Source: Gonium pectorale (Eukaryota; Chlorophyta; Chlorophyceae; Chlamydomonadales; Volvocaceae). From it: 64,000 nucleotides of DNA. The stretch spans positions 337,069 to 401,068 of the forward strand of contig LSYV01000001.1 of the NCBI GenBank assembly GCA_001584585.1. Reading direction: 5' to 3'. Shown here one piece after another: positions 33,006-43,540 of the stretch. How positions within the stretch are numbered: position 1 is the stretch's first letter; the number at the start of each line of letters is the position of its first letter. Made by a program: the position numbers and the translations under genes. The notes under the pieces were generated by a model. That model was not told where the DNA came from, ran no database searches, and saw only the letters and a list, made by a program, of their open reading frames with translations.

Positions 33006-33590
33006 TACAGGCCAACTGCCCCACGGACTCAAGGACCCGCATTCCACCCTAAGGTGGAGCGGGAGCAGCGCCTGCTCCTGAAACCGGCCAGGGCAGCAGT
33101 CAGGTTGCCGAAACCCAGGTATGGTCCCTTCTGCCCATCGCCCCGGCCGTGAGGACTCCCAACAGCCGGTCAACCATGATGGCTCCCAAGCACGCCCTGT
33201 GTCACTGTGAGCAACAAGCTCAACGCCGGCTTGATTAGCGAGCGAGTGGCGCTGCCAAAGATTGCACCTAGCAAAGCGTCCTGCCGCTTGCAAAGCACGA
33301 TTCAGCAAACGTAGGCGACCATGCTTGCATGTTGGGGAAGCAAAATCCGTCAGCTGCTTGCCAAAAGCCGGAACGTTACCTTCGGCATGTTCTGCACTGC
33401 TCGGCAAAGTTTACAGTTTTGAAGTAAGTACCGGAAAAGTAAGGAGACACAAGAGCGCCTCAGAAGTGTCATCTAAGCAAGCTACGCAAACAGCGTGTAG
33501 ACATACGCAACTGCACAAAGCCTAAAAACCAACTGTGCGTGAACGATGAAGCGCCGTTCAGGGCGGACCTGGTGGAGCTTACCGGGACGT

Positions 33591-35024
33591 TCAACGGTCG
33601 TTGTGTTGCCGAGCGATGCCGAAGATACGGCTCCCCACCTTGGCGTAGATGTTCATTGGGTTGCACCTCAGCGCAGTTGCCAGGGGCAACGAATACTTGT
33701 TGACCTTTGATACAATCTCCTCCGCCACCTGGCGCTCGGCCTCGTGTGGATCCTCAGGGACGGGATCGGTTCGGCCGGAGAAGTCGCCCGGCGCGCGGCG
33801 GGGACGATAAGCCGCGGCGCGCGGGGGCGGTCCTGCGGCTGCTGGGGATGGCCTGCGTGGCGGAGCGGCCGCCGCTGCGCCATCGGATGTCCGCGGGTCT
33901 GCCGTACCCGGGTCCCGACCCGGTGGGTTTGGAGGCGCGGCTCCTGCAGGTACGGTTGGGGCGCCTCTCGGCGTGGGGGCCGCGTCGGCTGCTGGGGCCG
34001 TACCCCTAGCGGGACCACGGCGGCCTCCCGACGGGTTGGGGGTATACTGGTCTGGAGCGGCGTAGGCGCGCTTGCATGGGAGAGGCATGGGATCGAAATC
34101 CGCAACGCGCTTGAGATAGGACTCGGGCTCCCAGGTGCCGTAGCCGTACACGTCGTCGTACACGTCGTGCGTGGCCCCTTCTACCTGCATAAGGTGGGCC
34201 GCGCTGTCGGGCTCCCAATAATTGGCTTGGTGCCGCCCCTCCATTAGTAACGCAAGCTTTGACATCTGCTTTGCCAGGTCGGCCACCTGGGTCTCCAGCG
34301 AGCTTCCGGCGGTTGGGCGGGGCACATCTCGACGCGGGCGTTCCTCTCGCGGAGCTGAACGGACGAGCTCGTACCTCCTGGGGCCCTGTGCGTCTTGGCC
34401 GCGCTCGAACCGTGCCGGACGTCGTTCTGGTCGGCGTGCCCGTAATCGACCCTCCGGGGCATCAGCGCGCTCATTGAAGTGTGGTGGGACAAACCCGGGC
34501 TCCTCGCGAGCCGTCTGGCGGGCTAGGCCTTCGCTGACGTAGATGGCATCCCGAACCGCTTCTTCCAGGGTCTGGGGACGCATGAGGAATACCTTGCTGT
34601 AGATCCGTCCGCTCAGACCTTGCAGGAAGTTGTGTATATGCAACGGGTCCCCGTCTGGGTTGACGCCGAGTTGCGCGGCCAGGTTGCGGTATCGGTCAGC
34701 GTACGCTCGTACTGACTCGCCACGTTCCTGTCGGCAGTGGGCTAGACGGCTGTACAGCTCTTCTCGGTCCAGGTCGTACCGTTCAAGGAACGCTGTACGG
34801 AAGGACTCCCATGTGTTTGTGTGATGCTCAACCCCTGCCTGCCACGACGCGGGCTGTTCGCCTAGTCGGCAAATGGCAATGTTGAGTTTGTCAGCATCAT
34901 TCCATCCGTGCATCTGCGCAAGGCGCTCCAGCCTGGTGATCCACTGGCGGGCATTGTCTGCCGGCTGATAAACGCTGACGTTGTTGAGACTCGAAGGATG
35001 GATGTGGGCTGCGTTGCCATCCAT
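33591..35024 (-). CDS. Gypsy gag polyprotein
   Basis: A 477-residue frame starting MDGNAAHIHPS. Residues 20-190 match the retrotransposon Gag capsid type: ARQWITRLERLAQMHGW, CRLGEQPASWQAG, FLERYDLDREELYSRL, ESVRAYADRYRNLAAQLG and HNFLQGLSGRIYSKVF. An Arg-rich region follows, then a long Pro/Ala-rich linker. No CCHC zinc knuckle is visible. The frame is intact to a stop just before the inserted YR element. It would form the particle that carries element RNA. A related gag lies in the second LTR element. Confidence 0.92.
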   Translation of the reverse strand: MDGNAAHIHPSSLNNVSVYQPADNARQWITRLERLAQMHGWNDADKLNIAICRLGEQPASWQAGVEHHTNTWESFRTAFLERYDLDREELYSRLAHCRQERGESVRAYADRYRNLAAQLGVNPDGDPLHIHNFLQGLSGRIYSKVFLMRPQTLEEAVRDAIYVSEGLARQTAREEPGFVPPHFNERADAPEGRLRARRPERRPARFERGQDAQGPRRYELVRSAPREERPRRDVPRPTAGSSLETQVADLAKQMSKLALLMEGRHQANYWEPDSAAHLMQVEGATHDVYDDVYGYGTWEPESYLKRVADFDPMPLPCKRAYAAPDQYTPNPSGGRRGPARGTAPAADAAPTPRGAPTVPAGAAPPNPPGRDPGTADPRTSDGAAAAAPPRRPSPAAAGPPPRAAAYRPRRAPGDFSGRTDPVPEDPHEAERQVAEEIVSKVNKYSLPLATALRCNPMNIYAKVGSRIFGIARQHNDR

Positions 35025-35135
35025 GTTGGGTACGGGTACGGAACTCGTACGCGAGGAAGGGTGCTTGGCACCGGTCGATCCGTATAGGCCGCGTTCGAAC
35101 GCGAGGGTCGACTACCAATCGGAACAGCTACACCC

Positions 35136-35149
35136 GGTCTCAGATACCA
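35136..35149 (-). other. Primer-binding site of the gypsy element
   Basis: In element orientation TGGTATCTGAGACC, one base from the 5' LTR. It starts with TGG, complementary to a tRNA CCA end, and resembles Met-tRNA-primed sites (TGGTATC). It fixes the minus orientation. Confidence 0.8.
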
Positions 35150-35150
35150 C

Positions 35151-36138
35151 AATAGAACACGCCAACGTAAACCCCTATTTTTTGTTTTGTTGCGTATGGG
35201 GCGCGAGCGGAGCTGGGGCTTGTATACGTATGGCTTTGCTAAGGATCGTGCTGTCCGGCAGAGGACCACACTACACCCGTATGATGACGAGCTGTGTAGT
35301 GCTTTGTACTCGCGTGAGGTACGGCGTTGGGTTAGTTGCCGGTTAGAACGAACCGCTGCACTGGCGAGTGAACCGGGCTCTGCCCTTCGGGACACTGCCG
35401 TACTTGTGCTCTGGGGCTGGGCTGAGCGTAAGGGCAGGCTCAGCAGCCGACTTGACGATCAGGCTTGACTCTTGCGGGCGGGTAAGGACAGGGGCTTTGC
35501 TGCCAGCTGCCTACGACCCGTGCCCGTGGGGGAGAAGGGGATTGCGAGGGGAGACCGATCAACGCTCTGGGTTTACAAGGGCGGATCGGGAGAAGCTCTG
35601 CTGAGTGCGGGTATGTATCGTCCGACTCGTACACCTCCGGTGGCAGGCTCTGCTTGCACTGCTCACTGGGCGGCAGGCTCTCCCTACAATAGGGGCCGTC
35701 GCTGTTTATATACTCTACCTCATTCGTATACTGCCGTACATGGCATCTTCCCAGCAGCTGCGCGCATAATCCTACTACGCACCTGCGTCATCCTTTTACG
35801 CAACTGCATAACCCTAGCAGCTTCGCAGCAACTGCGCCGTCAGAGAAGCTACCGTCGCATCTTCCTGTCTCAACCTACTATAACCCACACGCACTCGGAC
35901 CTTCCGCCGACCCGCGGGTCGATTGTGGCCAGCCCTAAGCGTACGTATATGCAGTTAAGTAGCGTTGGGTGACATGGTGCGGTTCTGGTTATGCTTGCGA
36001 GCAATCCTGCCTCGACTCGGGTTCGACCAGGCAACACCGCAAGAGCGTTGGGTCAACCGCAAGACCATCCACACCGTATTGCGTATCTAGACAGCCCAAG
36101 CTACGCGTTTATTTGCGCCACGGGGTATTATCGCCACA
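35151..36138 (-). repeat. 5' LTR of the gypsy element
   Basis: A near-perfect copy of 24113-25098. It ends at ccaca (36138) followed by the GCGT target duplication and LINE sequence. Its inner end passes straight into the primer-binding site without the terminal GGGCCACA seen on the other LTR. Confidence 0.95.
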
Positions 36139-37800
36139 GCGTCAGCAAGGAAGCGCAGTGCCCCTGCTGACCAGCAACCAGTCACCCCATCGACAAGCAC
36201 TAGCCTCAGGTCTGCCACGAAGGCCCGGTGGCACAGCGTATCGGAGCGCTCTACCATTCCGTTCCAGAACCGTAAGACGAGCTTAGCCCAGTGGTACTGG
36301 AGCGGCCTCTGCGCCAACTCACGGTAGAGCAGTGCTTGGGTAGGGGCGCGTGCTCCCACCACCGTTCGCGTATAGGCCCTCTGCTCCTCAACCATGGGGT
36401 TCGTCATGGCACTTTCAAAAGACACATTGATGAAGTCGGGGCCCCACACCTGAGCCCCATAAGAAAAAGGCGGCGCTACTAGTGTCCAAAACAAATCCAT
36501 ACGCAATTTAGGCACGTGGATCTCGTTTTCCCGACACAAGGGAATGAGGGAATGCATGGCTCGCCTCCCAGACTTCAGGAGCTCTCCCGTGCACCAGGTG
36601 AAGCGCCGTCCTGGCCCGTACGTTAACCCCAGGTACTTAGCGGTCTCACTTTCGTTCAGGGTCCTGAGCCGCTGGCCACACAAAATGTACGGGGCGCTGT
36701 GGAGTGTCAGGGCCCCCCATTCTCCCCATTCTTCCAACCGGCAAAGGTATGCTTGCAAGATGGGAAACGCCGGATCCGCCCACATATATATATGGCGGAC
36801 CGGCACACGCCCCTGAGGCGCACGCTGCCGTACAGGTGTGGCGCAGCCCCCACATGATGCGGGGGACGGTGGTATCAAGATCTGCCGGTGCCAGCTGTAG
36901 CACACAACAGGAGGCGCTTTCTTTCCCGGACACTCCCCCCCAAAACCAGCACCTCGCACTTGGAGGTGTTGCAAGTCATCCCCGTCGCACCACAGAAGTC
37001 CGCTAGCAAGCGCAGTAGGCACTGCGCGCGCTCGTACCCCGTGGCCAGGCATCGTCCACACAGAGTTAGTTGGTTAAGGTGTACTCGTCAAGGGCTTCGC
37101 TCTGTGCCTCAAACAACCGCCACTGGTCCGGCAGGCGCCGCTTGCAATCAGCGTCATGAGCGTCAATGTAATGAGCTAGGGCCTACAACAGACAACGGGC
37201 ATCCTTGTTTTACGCCCTGTCCCACGGAAAACTCCTGACCAAGCTTGCCATTCACCTTTACCTGCATGCGCACCTCCTCATAGCTGGCCCGCAATGCGTC
37301 AAGGGTCTGCCCGTGGATGCCGTACAGCTCAACCACCGTCCATAGCGTCTCATGGTCTACGGAATCAAAGGCCTTAGCAAAGTCGATTTGCATAACAATG
37401 AGAGGGCTCTCACCCGGCTTAGAGTGCTTGACAATCAAGTGCCGTAATGTGAATAGGTGGTGCTCCGCGCCAAACCCGATACGACAACCAGCCTGGCTGG
37501 CTGCCTTCAGGTTATGGTCCTCGCAGTGCTTGCTAATGCGCCGGGCTTGCACAGCGGCATAGAGTTTCGCCAGGGCTCCCCCGACAGCAATGCCCCGATA
37601 ATTATCACACACGCCTGCATCTCCCTTTTTGAAAACAGGTGTCAAAGTGCTAACCCTCCACTAATGGGGGTAGGTGCCCATCGTAACGCGGTTGAATAGC
37701 TCCGTGAGGTAGGGCGCCGCGACCCGGATAGGGGGCCTGCCGCTATCATACCCCACTGCATACTTTAACACTCGGCTTGAACCCTTTCAAGCCCAGCACT
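36139..37800 (-). pseudogene. LINE reverse transcriptase region, right part of the split LINE
   Basis: Reading leftward: LTELFNRVTMGTYPH, TPVFKKGDAG..NYRGIAVGGALAKLY, QAGCRIGFGAEHHLFTLRHL, MQIDFAKAFDSVDHETLW and GVKQGCPLS are LINE RT motifs. The catalytic box appears only as a degraded CVDD near 37060. The frame then gives YLGLTYGPGRRFTWCTGEL, WTLVAPPFSYGAQVWGPDF and AMTNPMVEEQRAYTRTV. It is interrupted at 36142 by the gypsy element and continues at 24104. The 5' part, including any endonuclease, is missing. Stops and frame changes around 37060-37160 and 37660 show decay. Confidence 0.9.
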
Positions 37801-37864
37801 TTTGTGATTGGGCACGCGCCTAAGGGCGTCCTCACGGCAGGGCACAACCGTACCAGGCGGGCGA

Positions 37865-38560
37865 GGCATGGAGGTCCTGGCAGCCCGGGGGGGGGCGGCG
37901 GGCTGGCAGGATAGGCTGCATTCCGAGGGACTTCAAAGCAGAGCTGCCAGGACCGGCCGGAGGGGAGGTAGGCGGGCTGGCTGGGTAGGCTGTTCTCCGG
38001 TAGACGACGACGAGGCAGAGCTATCAGGACAGGCCGGAGGGGAGGTTGGCGGGCTGGCTGGGTAGGCTGTTCTCCTGTAGACGCCGATGAGGCAGAGGGA
38101 TCAGGACAGGCCGGAGGGGAGGTTGGCGGACTGGCCGGGTCGGCTGTTCTCCGGTAGACGACGATGAGGCAGAGGCATTATGACAGGCCGGAGGAGAGGT
38201 TGGCGGACTGGCCGGGCCGGCTGTTCTCCGGTAGGCGACGATGAGGCAGAGGCATTATGACAGGCCGGAGGGGAGGTTGGCGGACTGGCCGGGTCGGCTG
38301 TTCTCCGATAGACGACGATGAGGCAGAGGGATCAGGACAGGCCGGAGGGGAAGTCAACGGGTTGGCTGGGTAGGCTATTCTCCGGTAGACGACGACGAGG
38401 CAGAGGCATCAGGACAGGCCGGAGGGGGGGCAGCGGGCTGACTGGGTAGGCTATTCTCCGGGAGACGACGACGGGGAAGAGCGAGCAGGACAGGCCGGAG
38501 GGGAGGTCGGCGGACTGACTAGGCGGGAGGGGGAGGGGGGAAACGGGCTGCAGGCGGGCA
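37865..38560. repeat. 77-bp minisatellite, about 8-9 copies
   Basis: The tgttctcc/tattctcc anchor recurs at 37991, 38068, 38145, 38222, 38299, 38376 and 38452. Units are based on gacgacgatgaggcagag and aggccggaggggaggt. It lies between two LINE copies. Confidence 0.93.
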
Positions 38561-38596
38561 TCATGAGGGCTGGTAGGCCGCCGAGTTCGTGAGGTA

Positions 38597-39185
38597 AGCA
38601 GGTTACAGGTTACACGTCCGTCAAAGCCGGGGGGGCCATGGACGAAATGCGAGTGGTGGGGTGGGGTAAAGGATCATGATTGCCGTCTCTACCCCGCTTC
38701 AGCGCCTGGCGCCGAAGTATGGCGTGCCTAGTATCCCAGACAGCCTGCAAATAGGCTGCCACCTCAGCAGGTGGGGCCTCCTTCATAATCGTAATCATGT
38801 CCCGGCGCTTGAACTGCAATGCGCCTTCAAATTGGTCGCGAAGGTGCTCATAGCACGGGCACTCGCAAAACACATGCAGCTCGTCCTCCATCGCTGTGGC
38901 ATCACCGCACACCTTGCATGTCCGCTCGCACCTAGCCCGCCCGTTGGGGCGGTTGACTTCCGTCTCCCAGCACCCCAAACGGAAGCGCGTGAGCGTCTGG
39001 TGCAGGCTAGGCGCCATCACAGATGTGCCGTGCACCGGATCACCCATCCAATGCACGTACCGGCAAAGCTTAACCCCGGTCTCTCCACAGGGGAACTCGC
39101 GGGGCGCACCATTCACATGCGGCAAACGCCACCGCGCGTCTAGCCTGTCTGCATACGAGCCCAAGACCTTTGAAATAGGGTTTCT
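38597..39185 (-). pseudogene. 5'-truncated LINE copy
   Basis: An uninterrupted minus frame from ISKVLGSYADRLDARWRL through HWMGDPVHGTSVMAPSL, the zinc motif ERTCKVCGD..ELHVFCECPCYEHL, to YLQAVWDTRHAILRRQ, followed by the 3' UTR and the ggttacaggttacac tail. Truncation at the 5' side near 39185 is typical of incomplete target-primed reverse transcription. It is the cleanest copy of this LINE C-terminus. Confidence 0.92.
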
Positions 39186-41474
39186 AGGCGCCACAAGGAC
39201 ATTTGCGCAGGACATGCGCCTTGCGGTATCCAATGGTGCGGCGTGGCATGGGCTGACGGCGGCGGCTGTGCTGTGCACACGGTAGTCAGTACTGTCTGAA
39301 GGAGAAGGTTTAACTGCACACTGGCAAGCATCCTTACACCAAGTAGGGCAGGTAGGCCAAAGACATCTTCGCGCTCCCAGGCAAGCATGACAATTGTACT
39401 CGTCAGGTAAAAGAAGGATAACAGGCTACCCTACAGGCTCCCGCGCTGGACCCGGCCCCGTGCTTCCGCCGCGCGTTCCACTACGACAGCCATACAAGCG
39501 CGGCCAAGCTCCGGCTCAAGCGACAACAGGATACAACGCGATTTCTTGCGTAGAGAGGACCGAGTCTAAACAATGCGAATGCACGAGAAGGGCAGCTGCA
39601 CGCTCGAATCCACCAGGATTGCAAGACCATACCCGAGCCACGGGGCACTTCATCACAACGTGTCAGAACATGTCGTGTCGGAAATCACGTGCGCGCCCGC
39701 ACGACGCGCCCCGCACGGCAAGCGCACTTCGAATGGCCAAAACACATCTGCGCCGCGCCCGTGGCCCGCACCCACCCAGTCACTGGCACGCGCCCAACAG
39801 AGAGCCCGCCGGGTGCTCCATACTAAGACTTCGGGGGCGTGCGACCTAGACCCCACGCTGGAAACCCACCTCAGGCAATAACCCCATACAATGCAGCACC
39901 GTTAACATCAAGCAGCAACAAGTACCAGGCAGTCCCATTTTGTAGGCAAAGGCGTAGACGCTGGCCGATGGTAGACCTTAAACGTAGAGCCTTGGCAGAT
40001 ATCGCTGAAGTAGTCTAGGCGGTAGGCGGATACGGAAACCTGGTGGGAGGCTAGCCTGGCTAAGGGGCCTGGGCTAACCTGCGCGTTGCTGTATGTCTCA
40101 CTCAGCAACCGACACCCACAAACCGACTCGCTGTCTCACTCAACGAGCGGTGATGAACGGGAAGCAGGAGGGGAGTAAGAGGAGAGGGAAAGGAACCGGA
40201 GAAGGAGGAGAAAGGGGAAGGCGTAACCTGACGACAAGTTGCTTCGAGTGCTTATTCAAGACCACTACGGGCCGAGCACTTTTGGGCGTCCTAACCGCGT
40301 TTATTCAAGACCGTTTTGGGGCCGAACGCAGGAGGGCGGAAGCAGATGAGCTTGGGGTCTTGAGCCTTGATATGAGTGTCGTCTCGAGGAGTCAAGGGCG
40401 CTATCCGCCTGTTTGCTAACCGGCGTCCGCTCTGAACCCTTAGTGTTAATCAAGACCACTTGGGCCGAACACTAAATAGCAGTGTCTAGTCAAGACCACT
40501 TAGGGCCGAACACGGGGGCTCAGGTCTTATTCAAGACCACGTATGGCCGAGCACTGGGAGCGAACCGGAGGGCAATGGGGACGTGTCAGTTGCTGATGAC
40601 TACGACCGCCCAGGAGGAGGCGAGGCTTGGCTTGAGGGACGAAGGAGACTTGGAAGCTTGAGCGCTTGTTTCCTGCAAGGGAGGGTGAACTGGCTGCCCT
40701 AACTGCTTGCTGGGAAAGGAGCGGTGACCCGAAGTGCGGGAAACTAGTTCACGAGCCACTAGGCCAGAGTAAGAGGCGAACAGTAAAAGCTCAAGCCGTC
40801 AGATTACAAGGTCTAGGTGAACACGCGCAGTAATACGGAAAGTCGGGGCACTTTATCGGCCCAAACCCAAAGCTGTTTACTTTGAGTGTTGTGAATAGTA
40901 ATGTAAAGTGGAATCTAATATCCTCTGCAGTCCGGGCCCGGCCTTAAATACTCGGGTCTCCCGTACTCAACCGCTATCTACTGCCGAATCCCTGGCCTTC
41001 CGCGTCAGGCCGCAGGCCACAGGCCTAATTCTGGGACCTTCGCTCCGGCCTGCAACGCCTAGCAGTTGCTCGTACGGCTGGCCTCGTCGGCTCAGCTCCA
41101 ACCGTCCATCGGGCACTGGCTGTACCACGTACCCACAACAGTACGATACCTAATTGACGTTAGCAACTCAATCCCTATCGGGTCTGGAGGTTCCACGTAT
41201 CAACTCCTGTTGGCTATGCGGTATGTCCATGCTCCGTCTGCTCGGGACTCTCCTATCGGGCTTCACTCGCTTCACGCACTTCGCCCACTCAGGCTCGGTC
41301 GTAAAGCTCGTTCACCATGCTTGCTATGAAGTGCGCGGTAATGCTGTCTTCGTCCGGGGTTGGATGTGACCGGACAGCTAAACCTGGGTGGCACTGGCCA
41401 AGAGGGGCTGGGCGATATGCATCCGGGCAGCATTTTGCAGCTGGACACCCATTGGAGTGACAGCGCTCATAAGC
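39186..41474. other. No gene recognised; short repeats
   Basis: No convincing coding frame. Contains the CAAGACC repeat cluster at 40253-40556. Confidence 0.5.
40253..40556 (+). repeat. Five irregularly spaced CAAGACC..GGGCCGARC motifs
   Basis: Copies of tcaagaccac followed by a t/a-rich pair and gggccgaacac lie near 40255, 40305, 40449, 40490 and 40533. The motif is about 25 bp and the spacing is uneven. Confidence 0.8.
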
Positions 41475-41712
41475 TGTCCCGTCCGAGACCGGGGAGCGGG
41501 GCGTCTGCTCGTTTGCCTTGCTCGCCTGCCTTGTTCCTGTACCGCCCGCCTGCCCTACTGCAAACGTCGCGCCTTTGGGTATGTATGTCCGTAGAGGTGT
41601 GGAAAAAGGAGAAATCTGCAGAGAAAGAGGGAGCCCGCCTCTACGGTCATACACGCCCGAAGGCGCGACGTTTCCAATAGGGCGGGCGGGTACAGAGCAA
41701 GACATGTGACGT
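41475..41712. repeat. Head-to-head pair of R1 repeats
   Basis: A plus-strand copy (about 41475-41600; cctactgcaaacgtcgcgcc, tccgtagaggtg) faces a minus-strand copy (about 41605-41712; ctctacggtcatacac, gcgacgtttccaatagg). Together they form a long imperfect palindrome. Confidence 0.82.
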
Positions 41713-42549
41713 TCGTCCCAGCCCCCAAACCCCCAAAGACCGGCTTACCATCTTACCCGGTTTGTCGGACTTCACCTGGTGTACTGCAAGGTGTCAAGGT
41801 GGAGCTGCGGTGGTCTTGTCGTCATGGCCACCGGTCCGACGGCGCTCAGCGGTTACCAGACCCAGCCCGCCCATCCGGCCGTGTACAGACCTGGAATGAT
41901 AGAAGAGTAAAAAGAACGAAGTCAGGAACCGTTGTTGCCGGCAGCGGTCGGGGGCATGTTGACATGGCAGCATGCAGAAGCAGACCAAAGCGCTCCCTTC
42001 CCAGTAGCTGAGCTCCGAAGGACCGGTTGTGACTGGCGGCAGAGCTGGCGGCTCGGTGGTGAGGCGAGGGCCCGGGAGGAGGGTACGACAGGGGGTCTAC
42101 AGACAGCAGCGGGGAAAGGGGAGCCCCCAAACTGCGGTTTACAACATTTTCGATACTGCCGTTGCTGCAAATACGATGCTGCGAAGCACCTTCGGGACAA
42201 CCTTGCAAGACCTCATTCGTGACCACACCTCAGATTATCACGGGCTGCACCAAGTCCACAGTTTGCACTTTCGGATCCTTCATACCCTGCCTATTTACAC
42301 AAACACCCGCGCTCTTACCCCACCTCTTGTATACGCATGCTCCACGGCCCTTTACCTACGACTCGTCACCAGATCCCACAACCGCCAAAAAAGCTCCCAC
42401 AACCGCCAGCCGGCGCATGGCTCTCCTCTGCCTTCACAGATAGAGCTGCTCCACGACCCCGTATTTTAACCGTGTGCTGGGTGCCTTCCACTTGGCGTGT
42501 GGTTGACCAGCTTGCTGCTGGAGATGGGTTGTTACCGCTGCCGTTACGG
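41713..42549. other. No gene recognised
   Basis: The segment cagcggttaccagaccc (about 41850) also occurs downstream of the R1 copies at 54.9 and 62.2 kb, so part of this may belong to a longer repeat. Confidence 0.45.
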
Positions 42550-42948
42550 TTACAGGCTACGCTCCACACGCATTTGGATGATCACAGACGCACCCAGTGC
42601 GAGCGCGCCCGCCAGGATGATCCCCCACATGCTGCTCGCGGACAGGGGCGGCTGCTCGCAGGCAGCGGGAGCGCGGCCGCGAATGAGCCACATTGCCGGG
42701 ACGCGCTGTGTCGGGTGTTGGTAATGGTGATGATGGTGCGGCCGCTGGTGAATGTGCATGTGGCGATGCGTAACGCCATTCACAACGTACGTGTTCAGGT
42801 GTGGGGCTCGTAGAGGGCGAAGCATCTCAACCTGTGCGGGCCGTGCGGGCAGAAGCAGATAGGCAGGTAGGTGCAGTCCATTCGTTGATAACAAGGCAGA
42901 CAGGCCAGACGGCGTGTGCAGCAGAAGCAGATCACACTCATTTAACAT
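42550..42948 (-). CDS. Second His-rich protein with a C-terminal membrane segment
   Basis: The minus frame contains HRHMHIHQRPHHHHHYQHP, a linker, then SSMWGIILAGALALGASVII and a short basic tail (QMRVERSL). The order of histidine block, membrane helix and tail matches the gene at 11448-12282, although the sequences are diverged. The start is uncertain, because the N-terminal part may include intron sequence. No function is known; metal binding and tail anchoring are inference. Confidence 0.45.
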   Translation of the reverse strand: MLNECDLLLLHTPSGLSALLSTNGLHLPAYLLLPARPAQVEMLRPLRAPHLNTYVVNGVTHRHMHIHQRPHHHHHYQHPTQRVPAMWLIRGRAPAACEQPPLSASSMWGIILAGALALGASVIIQMRVERSL

Positions 42949-43440
42949 CCCTGTGGCAGGACAGTATCGGTCCCATTCGGACCCATGCCCTCATCGCAAA
43001 CTCCGTCCAACGTGCTGTACCTGAATTTAGCAGCTTTCTCAGTGCTCGAGCGCTGTGATGTGCGCCAAGGGCCCCGTGCGCTGCCGTGCGTTAGTCCTAT
43101 ACCTACCTGCGCCTCCGCCATCATCTGCAGAGTGTTGGCCTGCCGGACGGCAGCGAACTCCTGCGGCGCCGGTGGAGCATCTACGGCAAAGATGTACTCG
43201 GGCACCATGGCTCTGTTGGAGAATGTTGAGGAGATGGGGATTAAGTCTGCAGCCAGCATTGCCTTGAAGTCCTCACAGCATGCTAGGGCTCATCTCGCGG
43301 CGTCTAACAGCTCTAGAGGACGTGTCAACTTGCATCTACTCATCGACAACTCCTCATGGAGCAGATATCGAGGCGGACAAGGCCCCATGTTGCACCAAAG
43401 CAGCATGGCCACGTTGGCAGTGCAGCACCTAAGAACGGCC
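42949..43440 (-). pseudogene. Possible gene remnant, unknown product
   Basis: A minus frame gives DFKAMLAADLIPISSTFSN and RAMVPEYIFAVDAPPAPQEF, ending at a plausible donor (caggtaggta, about 43108). Upstream the same frame continues past a single TGA (near 43297) as HEELSMSRCKLTRPLEL. A tatata-type box on the minus strand lies near 43535. The product is not recognised. It may be a decayed host gene or an exon set I cannot complete. Confidence 0.35.
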
Positions 43441-43540
43441 TTGCTTGACCGCGGACATGACCCACAGCCCCATGCACAAAACGCTTCGGATCCCCCCCCG
43501 CCGTTGCAGCTCTACGACTCACTTCACAGTGTTATATAGC

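Larger units (their letters stand above)
30489..33568 (-). mobile_element. YR (DIRS/PAT-like) retroelement with split direct repeats
   Basis: Repeat A (232 bp) occurs at 30489-30720 and 31014-31245. Repeat B (47 bp) occurs at 30804-30850 and 33522-33568. In element orientation the order is B, ORFs, A, B, A, which is the split-direct-repeat arrangement of PAT-like YR retroelements. The ORF region encodes RNase H and tyrosine recombinase pieces. No target duplication is seen, as expected for recombinase-mediated insertion. The coding region is much too short for a full element, so this is a deletion derivative. It lies exactly between gag and pol of the gypsy element. Confidence 0.87.
24105..36138 (-). 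mobile_element. 12-kb Ty3/gypsy retrotransposon inserted in a LINE
   Basis: Two LTRs of about 986/988 bp, nearly identical apart from a 2-bp indel and a mismatch near the end, enclose minus-strand gag and pol. A primer-binding site lies next to the right LTR and a purine-rich tract next to the left one. The target duplication is GCGT, and an intact LINE copy in the window shows the empty site. The domain order protease/RT/RNase H/integrase, with RT before integrase, places it in Ty3/gypsy. A YR retroelement sits at the gag/pol boundary. Near-identical LTRs imply recent insertion even though pol carries two frame breaks. Confidence 0.95.

Noticed and set aside
40253..40556. CRISPR-like array
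   Set aside because: Repeats are imperfect, spacing is irregular, there are no cas genes, and the context is eukaryotic.
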